Source: Agrobacterium tumefaciens (lineage in GTDB: Bacteria > Pseudomonadota > Alphaproteobacteria > Rhizobiales > Rhizobiaceae). Taken from it: a stretch of DNA of 64,000 bases. How positions within the stretch are numbered: position 1 is the first letter of the stretch; every line of letters starts with the position of its first letter. A program made the translations under genes and the position numbers. The notes beneath the pieces were generated by a model. That model saw only the letters and a program-made list of their open reading frames with translations. It was not told where the DNA came from and did not search any database. The DNA lies in contig JAGIAH010000004.1 of NCBI GenBank assembly GCA_017744915.1, forward strand, positions 310,001-374,000, given 5' to 3'. Of the stretch, positions 1 to 11,604 are shown one piece after another.

Positions 1-607
1 CCAGCTTGCGGTAACGGTCCGCCTGCGGGCTGTCCTTGATGAAGCCGAGCATCCACTGGTGAACGTTTTCAAGGTTGGCGTAACCACCCATCGCGAAAGC
101 GCGCAGCAGGTTCAGCGTCGCCGCCGACTGGCGGTACGCGTCGAGCTGGCGCTCCGGGTTCGGAATGCGCGAGGCCTCGTTGAATTCGATGCCATTGATG
201 ATGTCACCGCGATAGGACGGCAACGACACGCCATCCTGCACTTCCACGTTGGAAGAGCGCGGCTTGGCAAACTGGCCGGCAATACGTCCCACCTTCACGA
301 CAGGTAGCTGCGCGCCATAGGTCAGCACGACGGCCATCTGCAGGAAAGCGCGGAAGAAGTCGCGGATATTGTCGGCGCCATGCTCGAGGAAGCTTTCAGC
401 ACAATCGCCGCCCTGCATCAGGAAGGCGTTGCCTTCAGCCACATTGGCGAGCTGTTTTTTCAGGCGGCGGGCTTCACCTGCAAAGACCAGCGGCGGATAG
501 GTCGCAAGGGTGGCTTCCGTGGCCGCAAGCGCTGCCGCGTCCGGATATTCGGGAACCTGCTGGATCGGTTTCTGTCGCCAGCTGCCGGGGGTCCAATTCT
601 GTGCCAT
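1..607 (-). CDS. aroG: 3-deoxy-7-phosphoheptulonate (DAHP) synthase, class II, partial
   Basis: Only the first 202 codons are in the window; the gene runs off the left edge. The enzyme condenses phosphoenolpyruvate with erythrose 4-phosphate, the first committed step of the shikimate pathway, in the cytosol. The translation begins [10 protein letters not shown] and contains the class II (plant-like) signature [10 protein letters not shown] near residue 65, then the conserved [15 protein letters not shown] stretch. Class II enzymes are about 450-460 residues, so a little under half is visible. The start at 607 is the only ATG in frame before the conserved region. It lies downstream of gor on the same strand, about 250 bases away, so it probably has its own promoter. 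Confidence 0.93.
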   Translation of the reverse strand, partial: MAQNWTPGSWRQKPIQQVPEYPDAAALAATEATLATYPPLVFAGEARRLKKQLANVAEGNAFLMQGGDCAESFLEHGADNIRDFFRAFLQMAVVLTYGAQLPVVKVGRIAGQFAKPRSSNVEVQDGVSLPSYRGDIINGIEFNEASRIPNPERQLDAYRQSAATLNLLRAFAMGGYANLENVHQWMLGFIKDSPQADRYRKL

Positions 608-856
608 GTTCTTACCCTTTTTTCGCCCGCGCGACTGCCGCGCGACCGCCTCGAAAAATTGAGCGGCTTATAGCTCCAAGCATCGGCTTTGCATAGCCGA
701 TCCCCGAGCTAACAGGCTCATTCTGCCCGTTTTGGGCGCTCCAGATACACAAAAGTCAATTCAAACGATTTAACAACCCGCCGCCATCCGAAAAACATCG
801 GTTTTCAAAGGGCGGCGGCGGATGCGTACAGCGATTATATCACGCCTGTATCGGCG

Positions 857-2245
857 TTACACACGCTCGCCGTTCACCACGCGGTAGCTCGGCGAATACA
901 TCGTCACCAGCTCTTCCGCCGCCGTCGGATGAACCGCCATGGTGCGGTCGAAATCATCCTTGGTGCAGCCGGCCTTCAGCGTGATGCCGAGAAGCTGCGC
1001 CATCTCGCCCGCCTCGTGGCCGAGAATATGGACGCCGACAACCTTGCGGTCGGCGGCATTGACGATCAGCTTCATGATCGTCTTTTCCTGACGGCCGGAA
1101 AGCGTCGCCTTCATCGGCCGGAACTGGGCGCGATAGACCTCAAGCTCCGGATATTTCTTGCCGGCTTCCTCTTCCGAGAGACCGACGGTGCCGATTTCCG
1201 GCTGCGAGAACACCGCCGTCGCGATCAGCTCGTGATCCGGCTTGGTCGGGTTGTTCTTGTATTCGGTTTCGATGAAGCACATCGCCTCGTGGATCGCCAC
1301 CGGCGTCAGCTGTACCCGGTCGGTGACGTCACCCAGCGCAAAGATGTTCGGCACATTCGTGCGCGAATACTCGTCTACGATGATCGCGCCGCGCGCATCC
1401 ACCTTCACACCGGCATTTTCGAGGCCGAGGCCCTTGGTGTTGGGATCGCGACCGAGCGCCAGCATCACCAGGCCGACATTGAGCGATTTGCCCTGCTTCG
1501 TGCGAGCCACGAAACCGTCCGCCCCGTCCTTGCGGACGTCCTCGATGATATCTTCCAGAAGGATGCTGATGCCCTTGGCCTCCATCGCTTCATGCAGGCC
1601 CTTGCGCATGTCCTGATCGAACCGCGACAGGATTTCCTTGCCGCGATAGATCAGTGTCGTTTCGACACCGAGCCCATGGAAGATATTGGCGAATTCCACG
1701 GCGATATAACCGCCGCCGGCGATCAGGATCGATTTCGGCAGCTCTTCCAGATTGAAGGCCTCGTTGGACGAGATCGTCAGCTCATGGCCGGGCAGCGCCC
1801 TGTGCTCGTTCGGGGTGCCGCCGACGGCAATCACGATACGCTCGGCGGTGAAAGTCTCGCCGGTCTTGATGAGTTTGACGGTATGGGCATCGACCAGCTC
1901 AGCCCGGCTGTCGAAAATATCGGCCTTGGCGTTTTCCAGCCCCTTACGGTAAAGCCCTTCCAGACGGGCGATTTCCTTGTCCTTCGCCGCGATCAGCTTC
2001 TTCCAGTCGAAACGGCGCTCGCCGACGCTCCAGCCGAAACCTTCGGCATCCTCGAAATGTTCGGGGAATTGCGAGGCATAAACGAACAGCTTCTTCGGCA
2101 CGCAGCCGCGGATGACGCAGGTGCCGCCATAACGATATTCTTCAGCGATCCCCACGCGCTTGCCGAGCGAGGCTGCCACGCGGCCGCTGCGCACGCCGCC
2201 GGAACCGCCACCGATGACGAAAAGATCGTAGTCATAAGCTGTCAT
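857..2245 (-). CDS. gor: Glutathione-disulfide reductase
   Basis: This is an FAD-dependent, NADPH-using oxidoreductase that reduces glutathione disulfide in the cytosol. The N-terminus has the FAD dinucleotide-binding motif (FVIGGGSGGVRS, residues 9-20). The redox-active pair follows as GGTCVIRGCVPKKL, with Cys43 and Cys48. The NADPH-binding GGGYIAVEFANIF segment lies mid-protein and the C-terminal interface motif VHPTAAEELV is present. From the ATG at 2245 the protein has 462 residues, normal for the family. A longer reading to 2329 exists, but the ATG at 2245 has an AGGGG ribosome-binding site close upstream and begins directly at the FAD domain. DAHP synthase lies downstream and a DUF2059 gene upstream, behind a terminator. 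Confidence 0.95.
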   Translation of the reverse strand: MTAYDYDLFVIGGGSGGVRSGRVAASLGKRVGIAEEYRYGGTCVIRGCVPKKLFVYASQFPEHFEDAEGFGWSVGERRFDWKKLIAAKDKEIARLEGLYRKGLENAKADIFDSRAELVDAHTVKLIKTGETFTAERIVIAVGGTPNEHRALPGHELTISSNEAFNLEELPKSILIAGGGYIAVEFANIFHGLGVETTLIYRGKEILSRFDQDMRKGLHEAMEAKGISILLEDIIEDVRKDGADGFVARTKQGKSLNVGLVMLALGRDPNTKGLGLENAGVKVDARGAIIVDEYSRTNVPNIFALGDVTDRVQLTPVAIHEAMCFIETEYKNNPTKPDHELIATAVFSQPEIGTVGLSEEEAGKKYPELEVYRAQFRPMKATLSGRQEKTIMKLIVNAADRKVVGVHILGHEAGEMAQLLGITLKAGCTKDDFDRTMAVHPTAAEELVTMYSPSYRVVNGERV

Positions 2246-2335
2246 AGTCAAACCCCTGATCAACACCGCGCCATGCATCCCGAGGCGGGCGAGCGCGTAT
2301 TCACGGCACATATAGGTGCTGCGACGCACAAATGA

Positions 2336-2361
2336 AAAGCCCGGTCCTGCGACCGGGCTTT
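2336..2361 (-). terminator. Rho-independent terminator after the DUF2059 gene
   Basis: There is a perfect 10-bp stem, AAAGCCCGGT pairing with ACCGGGCTTT, around a 6-base loop. On the minus strand it ends in TTTTC. It lies 85 bases downstream of the DUF2059 stop and separates rpiA-DUF2059 from gor. Confidence 0.8.
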
Positions 2362-2446
2362 GAATATTTCTGAAAGTGGCTTTTGCCTGGGCATCGGATT
2401 TTGCCGAAACCGCGTTACGCTTTTCGGCCCGGCGCCCTTCCTTCGA

Positions 2447-3013
2447 TCAGGGCTTGTGTGCCGGAGCACCGCCCGTGGCGCTCTGATCGGCCGGAAGCGG
2501 CTTCAGATCAGCGCCGGCAACCTTCTGCAGCTCCGACATGGAGGCGGCATTGAGGTCACGGTTGATGCCGGCTGCCCAGATATCAGCTGCCTTCATCAGT
2601 TCGCGCGTAGCGATCGGGCCGTCCTTCAGAAGCTTCTTGCCGGCTTCACTGCTGTAGAAGGTGGAAATGGCGTTCAGCTCTTCAACGCTGAAGGCGCGCG
2701 CATAGGTCAGCGCTGCTTCGCGTTCCAGATCGGCGCGGCGCGGCGCAAGCTCGAGCGCCTTGGCATCGACGGTCTCGGTGATCGCGTCCTGCACATTTGG
2801 CGAGGCCTGAATGAGTTCGGCCTTCAGACGCTCCGCCAGACCCGGCAGAATGTCGTCAAAACGGTCGGTAACGCCAAGAGAGGTGATCGCCTGCCGTGCG
2901 GCAGCGATATGCGCTTCCGAAATTTCCTGAGCGCGTGCGGCAGTACCGAACACGATGCCGGAAATGAGGATCGAAGCAGCGGCAGCTTTGCCCAGTCCCG
3001 CTAGTTTGACCAT
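2447..3013 (-). CDS. DUF2059 family secreted/periplasmic protein
   Basis: A 188-residue protein with a clear signal peptide: MVKLAGLGKAAAASILISG, then a hydrophobic run ending near GTAARAQ, so cleavage is expected around residue 28. The mature part is helical and carries the DUF2059 pattern, including AEELNAISTFYSS-like residues (here VEELNAISTFYSSEAGKK) near residue 120 and a preceding LAERLKAEL helix. The family's biochemical function is unknown. The gene starts 17 bases after rpiA on the same strand, so the two are probably cotranscribed, and a strong hairpin terminator follows. Confidence 0.85.
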   Translation of the reverse strand: MVKLAGLGKAAAASILISGIVFGTAARAQEISEAHIAAARQAITSLGVTDRFDDILPGLAERLKAELIQASPNVQDAITETVDAKALELAPRRADLEREAALTYARAFSVEELNAISTFYSSEAGKKLLKDGPIATRELMKAADIWAAGINRDLNAASMSELQKVAGADLKPLPADQSATGGAPAHKP

Positions 3014-3029
3014 GAAAATCTCGCTCCTG

Positions 3030-3725
3030 TTATACTGCCTGCATCACGCGGGCGCCTTCAGGACCCGCGATAATGGCAAGCGATGCCAAATTTATGAAAA
3101 GTCCGTGCTCGACAACACCGGGAATCGTGTTCAGCTCGCGTGCTAGCGCTTCTGCATCAGGAATACGGCCAAAAGATGCGTCGAGGATCAGGTGTCCGCC
3201 ATCGGTCATGAAGGGGCCGTCGTCGGAAGAACGCAGCGCCAGCGTGCCGGAAAGCCCGGAACGGGATGCCAGTTTTTCGATGGCGATGCGTGTCGCCATC
3301 TGGCCGAAGGAATTGATTTCGATCGGAAGCGGAAAGGCGCCCAGCGTCTCCACCACCTTGCTCTGATCGGCGATGACGATCACGCGGGCAGACGCAGCCG
3401 CGACGATCTTTTCGCGCAGAAGCGCGCCGCCGCCGCCCTTGACGAGGCGCAGTGCATGATCCACCTCGTCCGCGCCATCAATGGTCAGGTCCAGTTCCGG
3501 CAATTCGTCGAGGGATTTCAGCGGCACGCCAAGCTCGACGCACAGACGCGCGGTACGCTCGGATGTCGGCACGCCCTCGACCTTCAGGCCGGCCGCGACC
3601 TTCTCGGCCAGCAGACGAACGAATTCCTCGGCCGTCGAACCGGTGCCGATACCCAGCCGCATCCCGTCCTGCACGTGGGACAATGCGGCCTCGGCGGCCT
3701 TGATCTTCATCTGGCGGGCATCCAT
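3030..3725 (-). CDS. rpiA: Ribose-5-phosphate isomerase A
   Basis: It interconverts ribose 5-phosphate and ribulose 5-phosphate in the non-oxidative pentose phosphate pathway. The 231-residue length matches the family. The substrate-binding [10 protein letters not shown] motif lies near residue 27, TIDGADEVD near residue 82, and [14 protein letters not shown] follows, which are the RpiA active-site signatures. The ATG at 3725 is the natural start. It is transcribed away from gph (190-base divergent gap) and runs directly into the DUF2059 gene. Confidence 0.96.
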   Translation of the reverse strand: MDARQMKIKAAEAALSHVQDGMRLGIGTGSTAEEFVRLLAEKVAAGLKVEGVPTSERTARLCVELGVPLKSLDELPELDLTIDGADEVDHALRLVKGGGGALLREKIVAAASARVIVIADQSKVVETLGAFPLPIEINSFGQMATRIAIEKLASRSGLSGTLALRSSDDGPFMTDGGHLILDASFGRIPDAEALARELNTIPGVVEHGLFINLASLAIIAGPEGARVMQAV

Positions 3726-3915
3726 GTGCCTGAAACTCCGGTAGCTTTATCGTCGCCGTGCTGTTTACACGGGTCGAAAGCCAAACGAAAGCCTTTTTCA
3801 AGGCAACGAACAGAACGTTGTGACGCGGTTGCAAAGACACGCCCCTTTGCCTAGGCTTGGCGCGAATGAAAGCACCGATAGCTCAGCACCCGTATTCCGC
3901 AAGAGGCCCGTTTCC

Positions 3916-4617
3916 GTGACATCCCGCCCGCTCTCCCCGCTCGCCATTTTTGACCTCGACGGCACGCTGGTCGATACCGCCGCCGATCTCGTCTCGAGCC
4001 TCAACCACACCATCGCCGCAGCCGGACTTGCCCCTGTCACCTATAACGACCTGACGCATCTCGTCGGCCAGGGCGCGCGGGTAATGATCAAGCGCGCCTT
4101 CGCATTGCGCGAGACGGAATTGCCGGAAGCCGAGATCGAACCGCTTTATGAGCGTTTCATCGCCCACTACCGCGCCGAAATGCCCGGCGAAAGCCGGCCC
4201 TATCCCGGTATTATCAGCGCGCTGGATGCACTCTCGGAAGCCGGCATCACGCTCGCCGTCTGCACCAACAAGACCGAAATCCTCGCTTTGCCGCTGCTCG
4301 AAGAACTGGGCCTTACCCGTTATTTCGCCGCCATCACCTGCGGCGACACCTTCTCCTTCCGCAAGCCGGATGCGCGCCATATTCTCGGTACCATCGAAAA
4401 GGCCGGCGGTGACGTGCAGCGCTCGATCATGGTCGGTGACAGCATCAACGATATTCTCGCCGCAAGGAACGCGGCCGTGCCGTCGATCGGCGTGACTTTC
4501 GGTTATTCGGATGTGCCGATGGTGGAACTCGAGCCGGATGTCGTGATCGACGATTTCGCTGAGTTGACGCCCGCGCTGTTCGAGGAACTGGTTGCGAAGG
4601 GTGCGGCCGCGGCCTGA
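3916..4617 (+). CDS. gph: Phosphoglycolate phosphatase (HAD family)
   Basis: A haloacid-dehalogenase-type phosphatase expected to remove phosphate from 2-phosphoglycolate. Motif I is IFDLDGTLVDT (residues 11-21), motif II is the VCTNKTE region, and motif III/IV is RKPDARHILGTI followed by MVGDSINDILAAR. A GTG at 3916 gives a 233-residue protein starting just before motif I, with AAGAGG upstream. An open frame back to 3820 exists, but those codons add an unconserved basic leader. It ends facing the L,D-transpeptidase gene across a bidirectional terminator. Confidence 0.88.
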   Translation: MTSRPLSPLAIFDLDGTLVDTAADLVSSLNHTIAAAGLAPVTYNDLTHLVGQGARVMIKRAFALRETELPEAEIEPLYERFIAHYRAEMPGESRPYPGIISALDALSEAGITLAVCTNKTEILALPLLEELGLTRYFAAITCGDTFSFRKPDARHILGTIEKAGGDVQRSIMVGDSINDILAARNAAVPSIGVTFGYSDVPMVELEPDVVIDDFAELTPALFEELVAKGAAAA

Positions 4618-4673
4618 GAGGCTGGATGTTGCCGTCACACCCGACATTCCTGACAGACTTTGCCTATAAACTA

Positions 4674-4697
4674 AAAAGCGCCGTTTCCGGCGCTTTT
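4674..4697. terminator. Bidirectional hairpin terminator between gph and the L,D-transpeptidase gene
   Basis: A 10-bp perfect stem, AAAAGCGCCG / CGGCGCTTTT, with a TTTC loop. It is T-rich on both strands and sits between two convergent genes, so it can serve both. Confidence 0.85.
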
Positions 4698-4713
4698 CTC
4701 GATGGTATGCTGA

Positions 4714-6663
4714 TCAGATCGACGCGGCCCGCGCCTTCGTCGTCACGGCAAACGCCTTCTGCACATAGCTGTCGCGATCATAGACATCATCGAAGAACTG
4801 CACCTTGCCGTCCCTGTCCGGCCAAGCCGTAAAGTAAGCAACGTAGACCGGAACCTTCTCCGGCACCTGCACGGCGCGGTTCTTGCCGGACGCGATCTGT
4901 TCGCCGACCTTGTCGATGCTGGTACCGAGAACGGCCGCCGCCATGCGGCGCGGATCAACGAGGCGGATACAGCCATGGCTCAGCGCCCGCATGTCGCGGT
5001 TGAAGAAGCTCTTGGCCGGCGTGTCATGCATGTAGATGGCATGTGCGTTCGGGAACAGGATCTTCAGGTCGCCCAGCGCATTGTCGCTGCTCGGCGGCTG
5101 ACGCACGGAAACCGCATTGGTGGAGCCGTACCAGTTGACGCTGGTGGAAGAAACCGCACGGCCACCCACCTGCACTTCGTAACCGAGCCGATCAAGATAG
5201 GACGGATCGCGGCGCAGCTTCGGCAGCATCTCGTTGACGATGATCGACTGCGGCACGCCCCAGTAAGGGTTGAACTCGACAGTCTGGATTTCGTCCTGGA
5301 AGAAATAGGTCTGGTTGGCCTTGGAGCCGACCACGACCTTCATGCCGAACTGTTCGGTGCCTTCATTGTGGTAATAGGCCATGAAGGCCGGCTGGTTGAT
5401 GAAGACGTAACGCTGGCCAAGATCGGCCGGAAGCCAGCGGACCTGCTCCATGGCCACCTGCACCTTGGCGATCTTCGCGTCGTTGCTTTCGCCGACCATG
5501 GCACGCACGGTGGCACGGCCGATGACGCCATCGGGTTTCAGGCCGTTTTCGCTCTGGAATGCCTTCACCAGATCGACGAGATCGGGCGTATAATCCGGCG
5601 TCTGCTGATAGGCGGAAATGATCGCCGCATGCTCGGCCTTGAAGGCCGGCGAAGCGCGATGCTCGATCGCCTTGACGACATTGGCCATATCGGCGCTGCT
5701 ATTGCCGGGTTTCAGCACCAGATCGGCAGGAACGCGAACGGTGTGAGCCGCGTCACCCTCGCCGCGCAGGCGGGCGAGTTCTGTCTTCAGCGCCAGATAT
5801 TCGGCGCTCGACGGTTCACGGCTGCGCAGATAGGCGGCGACATCGGGGCTCAGGCCCGCAAGCTTCAGCACCGGCGCGAGGTTGACCGTCTTGCGCTTGA
5901 AATCGTGATAACCGGAAAGCCGGTTAGGATCGACGCGGCCACGGGTCGTATCCTGCACATAGGCGAGAACCTTGGCGGAAAGCGCCAGCTCGAACTGCAT
6001 CTGTGCCCGCTGATAGGCATCGGACGCAGGCGCCGAGGCCGTTTCCACCGGCGTACCGGTTGCAGCCGTGCCGGAAGTATTGCTGATGCTGGCCGTCACA
6101 TCCCTTGCCGGTGACGAAATGCTGTAATCGGCCGGATCGAGGCCACTTTCGCCGACCGTCTCGAAAAAGGCGATGACAGCGTTGGCGCGCGCGGTCAACT
6201 CGCCTTCCGAAATCCACAGCGTCTTGCCGCCGGCGCCGTAATAGGCTTCCAGCGACTTGGCGATCTCGGGGGTAGCGCTGAACTTCAGATTGGCGAGGCC
6301 TTCACCGAAATTCGCGGTGTTCACGAGACGGGCCGTATCCGCCTTGTAGTCGTAATAGCGCGGGCCGGAAACACGCGGCAGCGGCTCGGGATCGGAAGCG
6401 TCCGCACTCTGGCCTGCGCTCGATCCGGAGGGCGAGGTGACGATGCCGGCCGGCGGCAATTCACCGCGATCACGCGCGATCTTGCCGGGACCACCGCGCA
6501 AAAGATCCATCAGGGTCACCGCGCCGGCGCTGCCGGGAAGAGCGGTGGAAACGGAAAGACCGAGAGCCAGCACCAGCGCTGCCGATGTTTTTCCAGATGT
6601 GACTTGCAATTTGATCCTCGTAGCACCCAGCACCGCCTGCGAAACGGCGGGCATCAGTTTCAT
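4714..6663 (-). CDS. L,D-transpeptidase (YcbB/LdtD-like, with peptidoglycan-binding domain)
   Basis: A 649-residue periplasmic enzyme that forms or exchanges 3-3 crosslinks in peptidoglycan, or attaches proteins to it. The N-terminus carries a signal segment (residues about 28-50, ALVLALGLSVSTALPGSAGA). A long scaffold region follows, then a peptidoglycan-binding repeat (VKAFQSENGLKPDGVIGRAT), then the YkuD catalytic domain. That domain has the HDTP segment and the catalytic SHGCIRL motif near residue 560, whose Cys is the nucleophile. The length and the inserted scaffold match the large YcbB-type enzymes rather than the small ones. It stands alone, with a 412-base divergent gap to fumC. Confidence 0.9.
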   Translation of the reverse strand: MKLMPAVSQAVLGATRIKLQVTSGKTSAALVLALGLSVSTALPGSAGAVTLMDLLRGGPGKIARDRGELPPAGIVTSPSGSSAGQSADASDPEPLPRVSGPRYYDYKADTARLVNTANFGEGLANLKFSATPEIAKSLEAYYGAGGKTLWISEGELTARANAVIAFFETVGESGLDPADYSISSPARDVTASISNTSGTAATGTPVETASAPASDAYQRAQMQFELALSAKVLAYVQDTTRGRVDPNRLSGYHDFKRKTVNLAPVLKLAGLSPDVAAYLRSREPSSAEYLALKTELARLRGEGDAAHTVRVPADLVLKPGNSSADMANVVKAIEHRASPAFKAEHAAIISAYQQTPDYTPDLVDLVKAFQSENGLKPDGVIGRATVRAMVGESNDAKIAKVQVAMEQVRWLPADLGQRYVFINQPAFMAYYHNEGTEQFGMKVVVGSKANQTYFFQDEIQTVEFNPYWGVPQSIIVNEMLPKLRRDPSYLDRLGYEVQVGGRAVSSTSVNWYGSTNAVSVRQPPSSDNALGDLKILFPNAHAIYMHDTPAKSFFNRDMRALSHGCIRLVDPRRMAAAVLGTSIDKVGEQIASGKNRAVQVPEKVPVYVAYFTAWPDRDGKVQFFDDVYDRDSYVQKAFAVTTKARAASI

Positions 6664-7075
6664 GCCTGTCTAGCCGATCAACGGCCCGTTGAAAAGAAAA
6701 CGCCCAAAGCCCACAACCGTGCCGAAATGAACTTCATAATACAGCCAAAGCCATAAAAACGTAATTTCCAGAATTGGCGAGAATGGTTAAATTTCCATTT
6801 ATTTCATTAACTTTGCCCTGGCTCACCACCTTATTCGGACGGCCGTGAAACGCCGGTTTTCCGGCCTTTTCGCCACGTAGTAAAAATGACACGCCGTCGC
6901 CTTTTTCACCCTTTGTCGCCCCGGCTGGCGAAATCGCTTTTCCAGGGCGGGAAATATCTGCCCCTGCCGCATTGCAGCGCTTTCATTGCCGGCGCGATGA
7001 TTCTATATATCGGCGCGCGCAAGGCGGGCGAAGGCGCCGTTTTGGCGGAGGAACACGAGTAAAAAGGCAAGATTG
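6664..7075. promoter_or_regulatory. Divergent intergenic region between the L,D-transpeptidase and fumC
   Basis: These 412 bases hold no convincing gene. The part from about 6720 to 6830 is AT-rich and probably holds the promoter of the L,D-transpeptidase gene. A short GCCGG-TTTT-CCGGC hairpin followed by CTTTTC lies at 6852-6870 and could be a weak terminator or part of a leader. An AAAGG ribosome-binding site precedes fumC. No recognised riboswitch was seen. Confidence 0.4.
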
Positions 7076-8467
7076 ATGACAGCCACACGGACGGAAACCG
7101 ATACATTTGGCCCCATTGAAGTTCAGGCCGATCGCTACTGGGGCGCGCAGGCGCAGCGCTCGCTCGGCAACTTCAAAATCGGCTGGGAAAAGCAGCCCGC
7201 CTCTGTCGTTCGCGCACTCGGCATCGTCAAGCAGGCCGCCGCCCGCGCCAACATGGCGCTTGCCGGTCTCGATCCCAAGGTGGGCGACGCCATCATTGCC
7301 GCCGCGCAGGAAGTCATCGACGGCAAGCTGACCGAGCATTTCCCGCTCGTCGTCTGGCAGACCGGCTCCGGCACCCAGTCCAACATGAATGCCAATGAGG
7401 TGATTTCCAACCGCGCGATCGAAATGCTCGGCGGCGAAATGGGCACCAAGAAGCCTGTTCACCCCAATGACCACGTCAATATGAGCCAGTCCTCGAACGA
7501 CACTTACCCGACGGCGATGCACATCGCCTGCGTGGAAGAGATCGTTCACCACCTGCTGCCCAGCCTCAAGCACCTGCACAAGGCGCTGGAAGCCAAGGTC
7601 AAGCAGTTCGAGAAGATCATCAAGATCGGCCGCACCCACACGCAGGATGCGACCCCGCTGACGCTCGGCCAGGAATTCTCCGGCTATGCCGCGCAGGTCG
7701 CCTCCGCCATCGCCAACATTGAAACCACCCTGCCCGCGCTTTCCAAGCTCGCCCAGGGCGGCACGGCCGTCGGCACGGGCCTCAACGCTCCCATCGGTTT
7801 TGCCGAAAAGGTTGCCGACGAGATTTCCAAGATCACCGGCCTTTCCTTCGTCACCGCGCCGAACAAGTTCGAAGCGCTTGCCTCGCATGATTCCATGGTC
7901 TTCTCGCATGGCGCGATCAATGCGGCTGCCGCTGCACTCTTCAAGATCGCCAACGACATCCGCTTCCTCGGTTCAGGCCCGCGCGCCGGTCTCGGTGAAT
8001 TGTCGCTGCCGGAAAACGAGCCCGGCTCGTCGATCATGCCCGGTAAGGTCAACCCCACCCAGTCGGAAGCACTGACCCAGGTCTGCGCCCACATCTTCGG
8101 CAACAATGCGGCGCTCTCCTTCGCCGGTTCGCAGGGCCACTTCGAGCTGAACGTCTATAACCCGATGATGGCCTACAACTTCCTGCAGTCGGTCCAGCTT
8201 CTGGGCGATGCCGCCGTCTCCTTCACCGACAATTGCGTCGTCGGCATCGAGGCGCGTGAAGACAATATCCGCAAGGGCGTTGAAAACTCGCTGATGCTGG
8301 TGACGGCGCTGAACGGCAAGCTTGGCTACGACATCTGCGCCAAGATCGCCAAGACCGCACACAAGAACGGCACGACCCTGCGCGAAGAAACCGTTGGTGG
8401 CGGATACCTCACCAACGAGGAATTCGACCAGTTTGTACGCCCGGAAAACATGATCGGGCCGAAGTGA
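7076..8467 (+). CDS. fumC: Fumarate hydratase, class II
   Basis: It hydrates fumarate to L-malate in the TCA cycle; the class II enzyme is iron-independent and tetrameric. The protein has 463 residues, typical for FumC. Visible signatures are [19 protein letters not shown] near residue 100, [13 protein letters not shown] near residue 140, [16 protein letters not shown]-like residues ([10 protein letters not shown]) near residue 185, and the superfamily signature [15 protein letters not shown] near residue 318. ATG 7076 is preferred over the adjacent TTG because AAAGG lies 8 bases upstream. A strong terminator follows. Confidence 0.96.
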   Translation: MTATRTETDTFGPIEVQADRYWGAQAQRSLGNFKIGWEKQPASVVRALGIVKQAAARANMALAGLDPKVGDAIIAAAQEVIDGKLTEHFPLVVWQTGSGTQSNMNANEVISNRAIEMLGGEMGTKKPVHPNDHVNMSQSSNDTYPTAMHIACVEEIVHHLLPSLKHLHKALEAKVKQFEKIIKIGRTHTQDATPLTLGQEFSGYAAQVASAIANIETTLPALSKLAQGGTAVGTGLNAPIGFAEKVADEISKITGLSFVTAPNKFEALASHDSMVFSHGAINAAAAALFKIANDIRFLGSGPRAGLGELSLPENEPGSSIMPGKVNPTQSEALTQVCAHIFGNNAALSFAGSQGHFELNVYNPMMAYNFLQSVQLLGDAAVSFTDNCVVGIEAREDNIRKGVENSLMLVTALNGKLGYDICAKIAKTAHKNGTTLREETVGGGYLTNEEFDQFVRPENMIGPK

Positions 8468-8495
8468 GCCTGATGAAATTTTCTGCTAAAATCAG

Positions 8496-8522
8496 AACGG
8501 GCCTTAAGGCCCGTTTTTTTTT
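8496..8522 (+). terminator. Rho-independent terminator of fumC
   Basis: A palindromic stem ACGGGCCTT/AAGGCCCGT is followed by an uninterrupted run of T residues, 28 bases after the fumC stop. Confidence 0.92.
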
Positions 8523-8543
8523 AACGAAGGGCAATTCGGTCTA

Positions 8544-9143
8544 ATGTCTTTAATATTAAAACTGCATGCTCTGGGATTTTTGGCTGCTGTTGTCGCTGCA
8601 AGCCCGGTATTCTCTGAAGAAAGAACCAAGGCACATCTGCCTGCGATAGATGTGATTTCAGCCTTCAATGAAGTCTGCCGCGAAGGTCGCGCATCTCCTT
8701 CCAGCAAAGCTTGGGTGAGTGCATCACCTCAGAGCGTGCCACTCGCGAAAGAACACACCGGCTCAGATTCAATCAAATTGAAAAAGCTCTTCTCAACAGA
8801 TGGCGGCGAGACAATCATCAAAGTGGAAAGCGAGAGTGGCAAGGGCGGAAACGTTACCTATTGTTCGCTCAAGACCTCGCTCGTCTCTAGCGCAGTCTCA
8901 GATCGACTGACTTCCGATCTGACTTCACTTGCAAAAAGCGCGTCGCTTGGTGAGCCCGAAAAGCACGTTGGGCGACGCTTCAAAAACACGAACACAAGCT
9001 GGAATCTCAAAAACTGGCGGCTAGACACTGATGACAACCGAAAGGTTAGATCTGGCATTGTAGCAATAAACTTACAGACTTTCCCTCCCGAGGCGCCTGC
9101 GAAGTCGGTATTCATCGCAGCGATCGCCGTAAACAAAAGCTGA
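8544..9143 (+). CDS. Hypothetical exported protein
   Basis: This 199-residue protein is not recognised. The N-terminus reads as a signal peptide (a basic residue, then a LGFLAAVVAASPVFS hydrophobic core ending near residue 24). The mature part holds two cysteines (in FNEVCREGR and VTYCSLKTS) that could form a disulfide. Composition is more AT-rich and codon use less GC-biased than in its neighbours, and the gene sits between two strong terminators. It looks like a recent single-gene insertion between fumC and pyrG. No promoter was pinned down in the 20 bases between the fumC terminator and the start. Confidence 0.6.
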   Translation: MSLILKLHALGFLAAVVAASPVFSEERTKAHLPAIDVISAFNEVCREGRASPSSKAWVSASPQSVPLAKEHTGSDSIKLKKLFSTDGGETIIKVESESGKGGNVTYCSLKTSLVSSAVSDRLTSDLTSLAKSASLGEPEKHVGRRFKNTNTSWNLKNWRLDTDDNRKVRSGIVAINLQTFPPEAPAKSVFIAAIAVNKS

Positions 9144-9206
9144 TGATATATGCCACGGGCATGCAAATGACATGCGCCAAACCACGATTGCGCTTTGAAC
9201 CTTACA

Positions 9207-9234
9207 AAAAAGGGCCGCTTTTGCGGCCCTTTTT
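9207..9234. terminator. Bidirectional terminator between the hypothetical gene and pyrG
   Basis: A perfect 12-bp stem, AAAAAGGGCCGC / GCGGCCCTTTTT, with a TTTT loop. It lies between convergent genes and works on either strand; on the minus strand it closes pyrG, 12 bases after that stop. Confidence 0.9.
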
Positions 9235-9245
9235 CTTAAAATCGA

Positions 9246-11021
<1,776 letters not shown>

Positions 11022-11033
11022 TCAAAACCGGGC

Positions 11034-11489
11034 TTATTGACCGGTCGGAACTGCGTTCGGATCGGCGGGCTGTGCCGGGGCCGGAGCGGCCGAACCGGAA
11101 GCGGCCGGAGCCGGTGTGGTCTGCGCAGGAGCGGCAGCGCCATTATTGGTCGGAACGCCATTTTCAGCCGGAGCCGGAGCGGGCGTCGTGGACGGGCCGA
11201 GCGTATCGAGAATGCCGTTACCCTGGCCCTGAGTGGCCGGAATACGGTTCAGGATGTCGGTCGGGCGCGATTCGTAGCGGGTCAGAAGACCAAGGCCGAG
11301 CGACGTAGCGAAGAACAGCGCGGCAAGGATCGCCGTGGTGCGCGTCAGCGCATTGGCCGTTCCGCGCGCGGACATGAAGCCCGAACCGCCGCCGATACCG
11401 AGGCCGCCGCCTTCGGAACGCTGGATCAGGACCACGCCGACAAGCGCCAGCACGATCATGAGGTGAATAACAATCAAAACGGTCTGCAT
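11034..11489 (-). CDS. secG: Preprotein translocase subunit SecG
   Basis: A small inner-membrane subunit of the SecYEG channel that helps SecA-driven export. The sequence MQTVLIVIHLMIVLALVGVV is the first membrane helix, followed by the conserved LIQRSEGGGLGIGGG loop and a second helix near residues 50-70. The rest is a long Ala/Pro-rich tail, which is common in rhizobial SecG. The ATG at 11489 gives 151 residues and the family-typical start; an in-frame ATG at 11504 would add five residues. It lies 115 bases downstream of tpiA. Confidence 0.92.
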   Translation of the reverse strand: MQTVLIVIHLMIVLALVGVVLIQRSEGGGLGIGGGSGFMSARGTANALTRTTAILAALFFATSLGLGLLTRYESRPTDILNRIPATQGQGNGILDTLGPSTTPAPAPAENGVPTNNGAAAPAQTTPAPAASGSAAPAPAQPADPNAVPTGQ

Positions 11490-11604
11490 GACAATCCATT
11501 CCATGCCCCGCGCGGAGCACCATAAAGAAGGTTTTGCGGCTCTTTACATGAGGCGAAGGCTTATTCCAAGCCCCTTTCCCATCCCCGCGACAGGAAAGCT
11601 TGGA

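Noticed and set aside
682-701. ATCGGCT/AGCCGAT hairpin upstream of the DAHP synthase gene
   Set aside because: The 7-bp stem has no T-run and does not follow a gene end closely; too weak to call a terminator or riboswitch.
929-2335. 468-codon plus-strand open frame
   Set aside because: Antisense shadow of gor, whose FAD and redox motifs are unambiguous.
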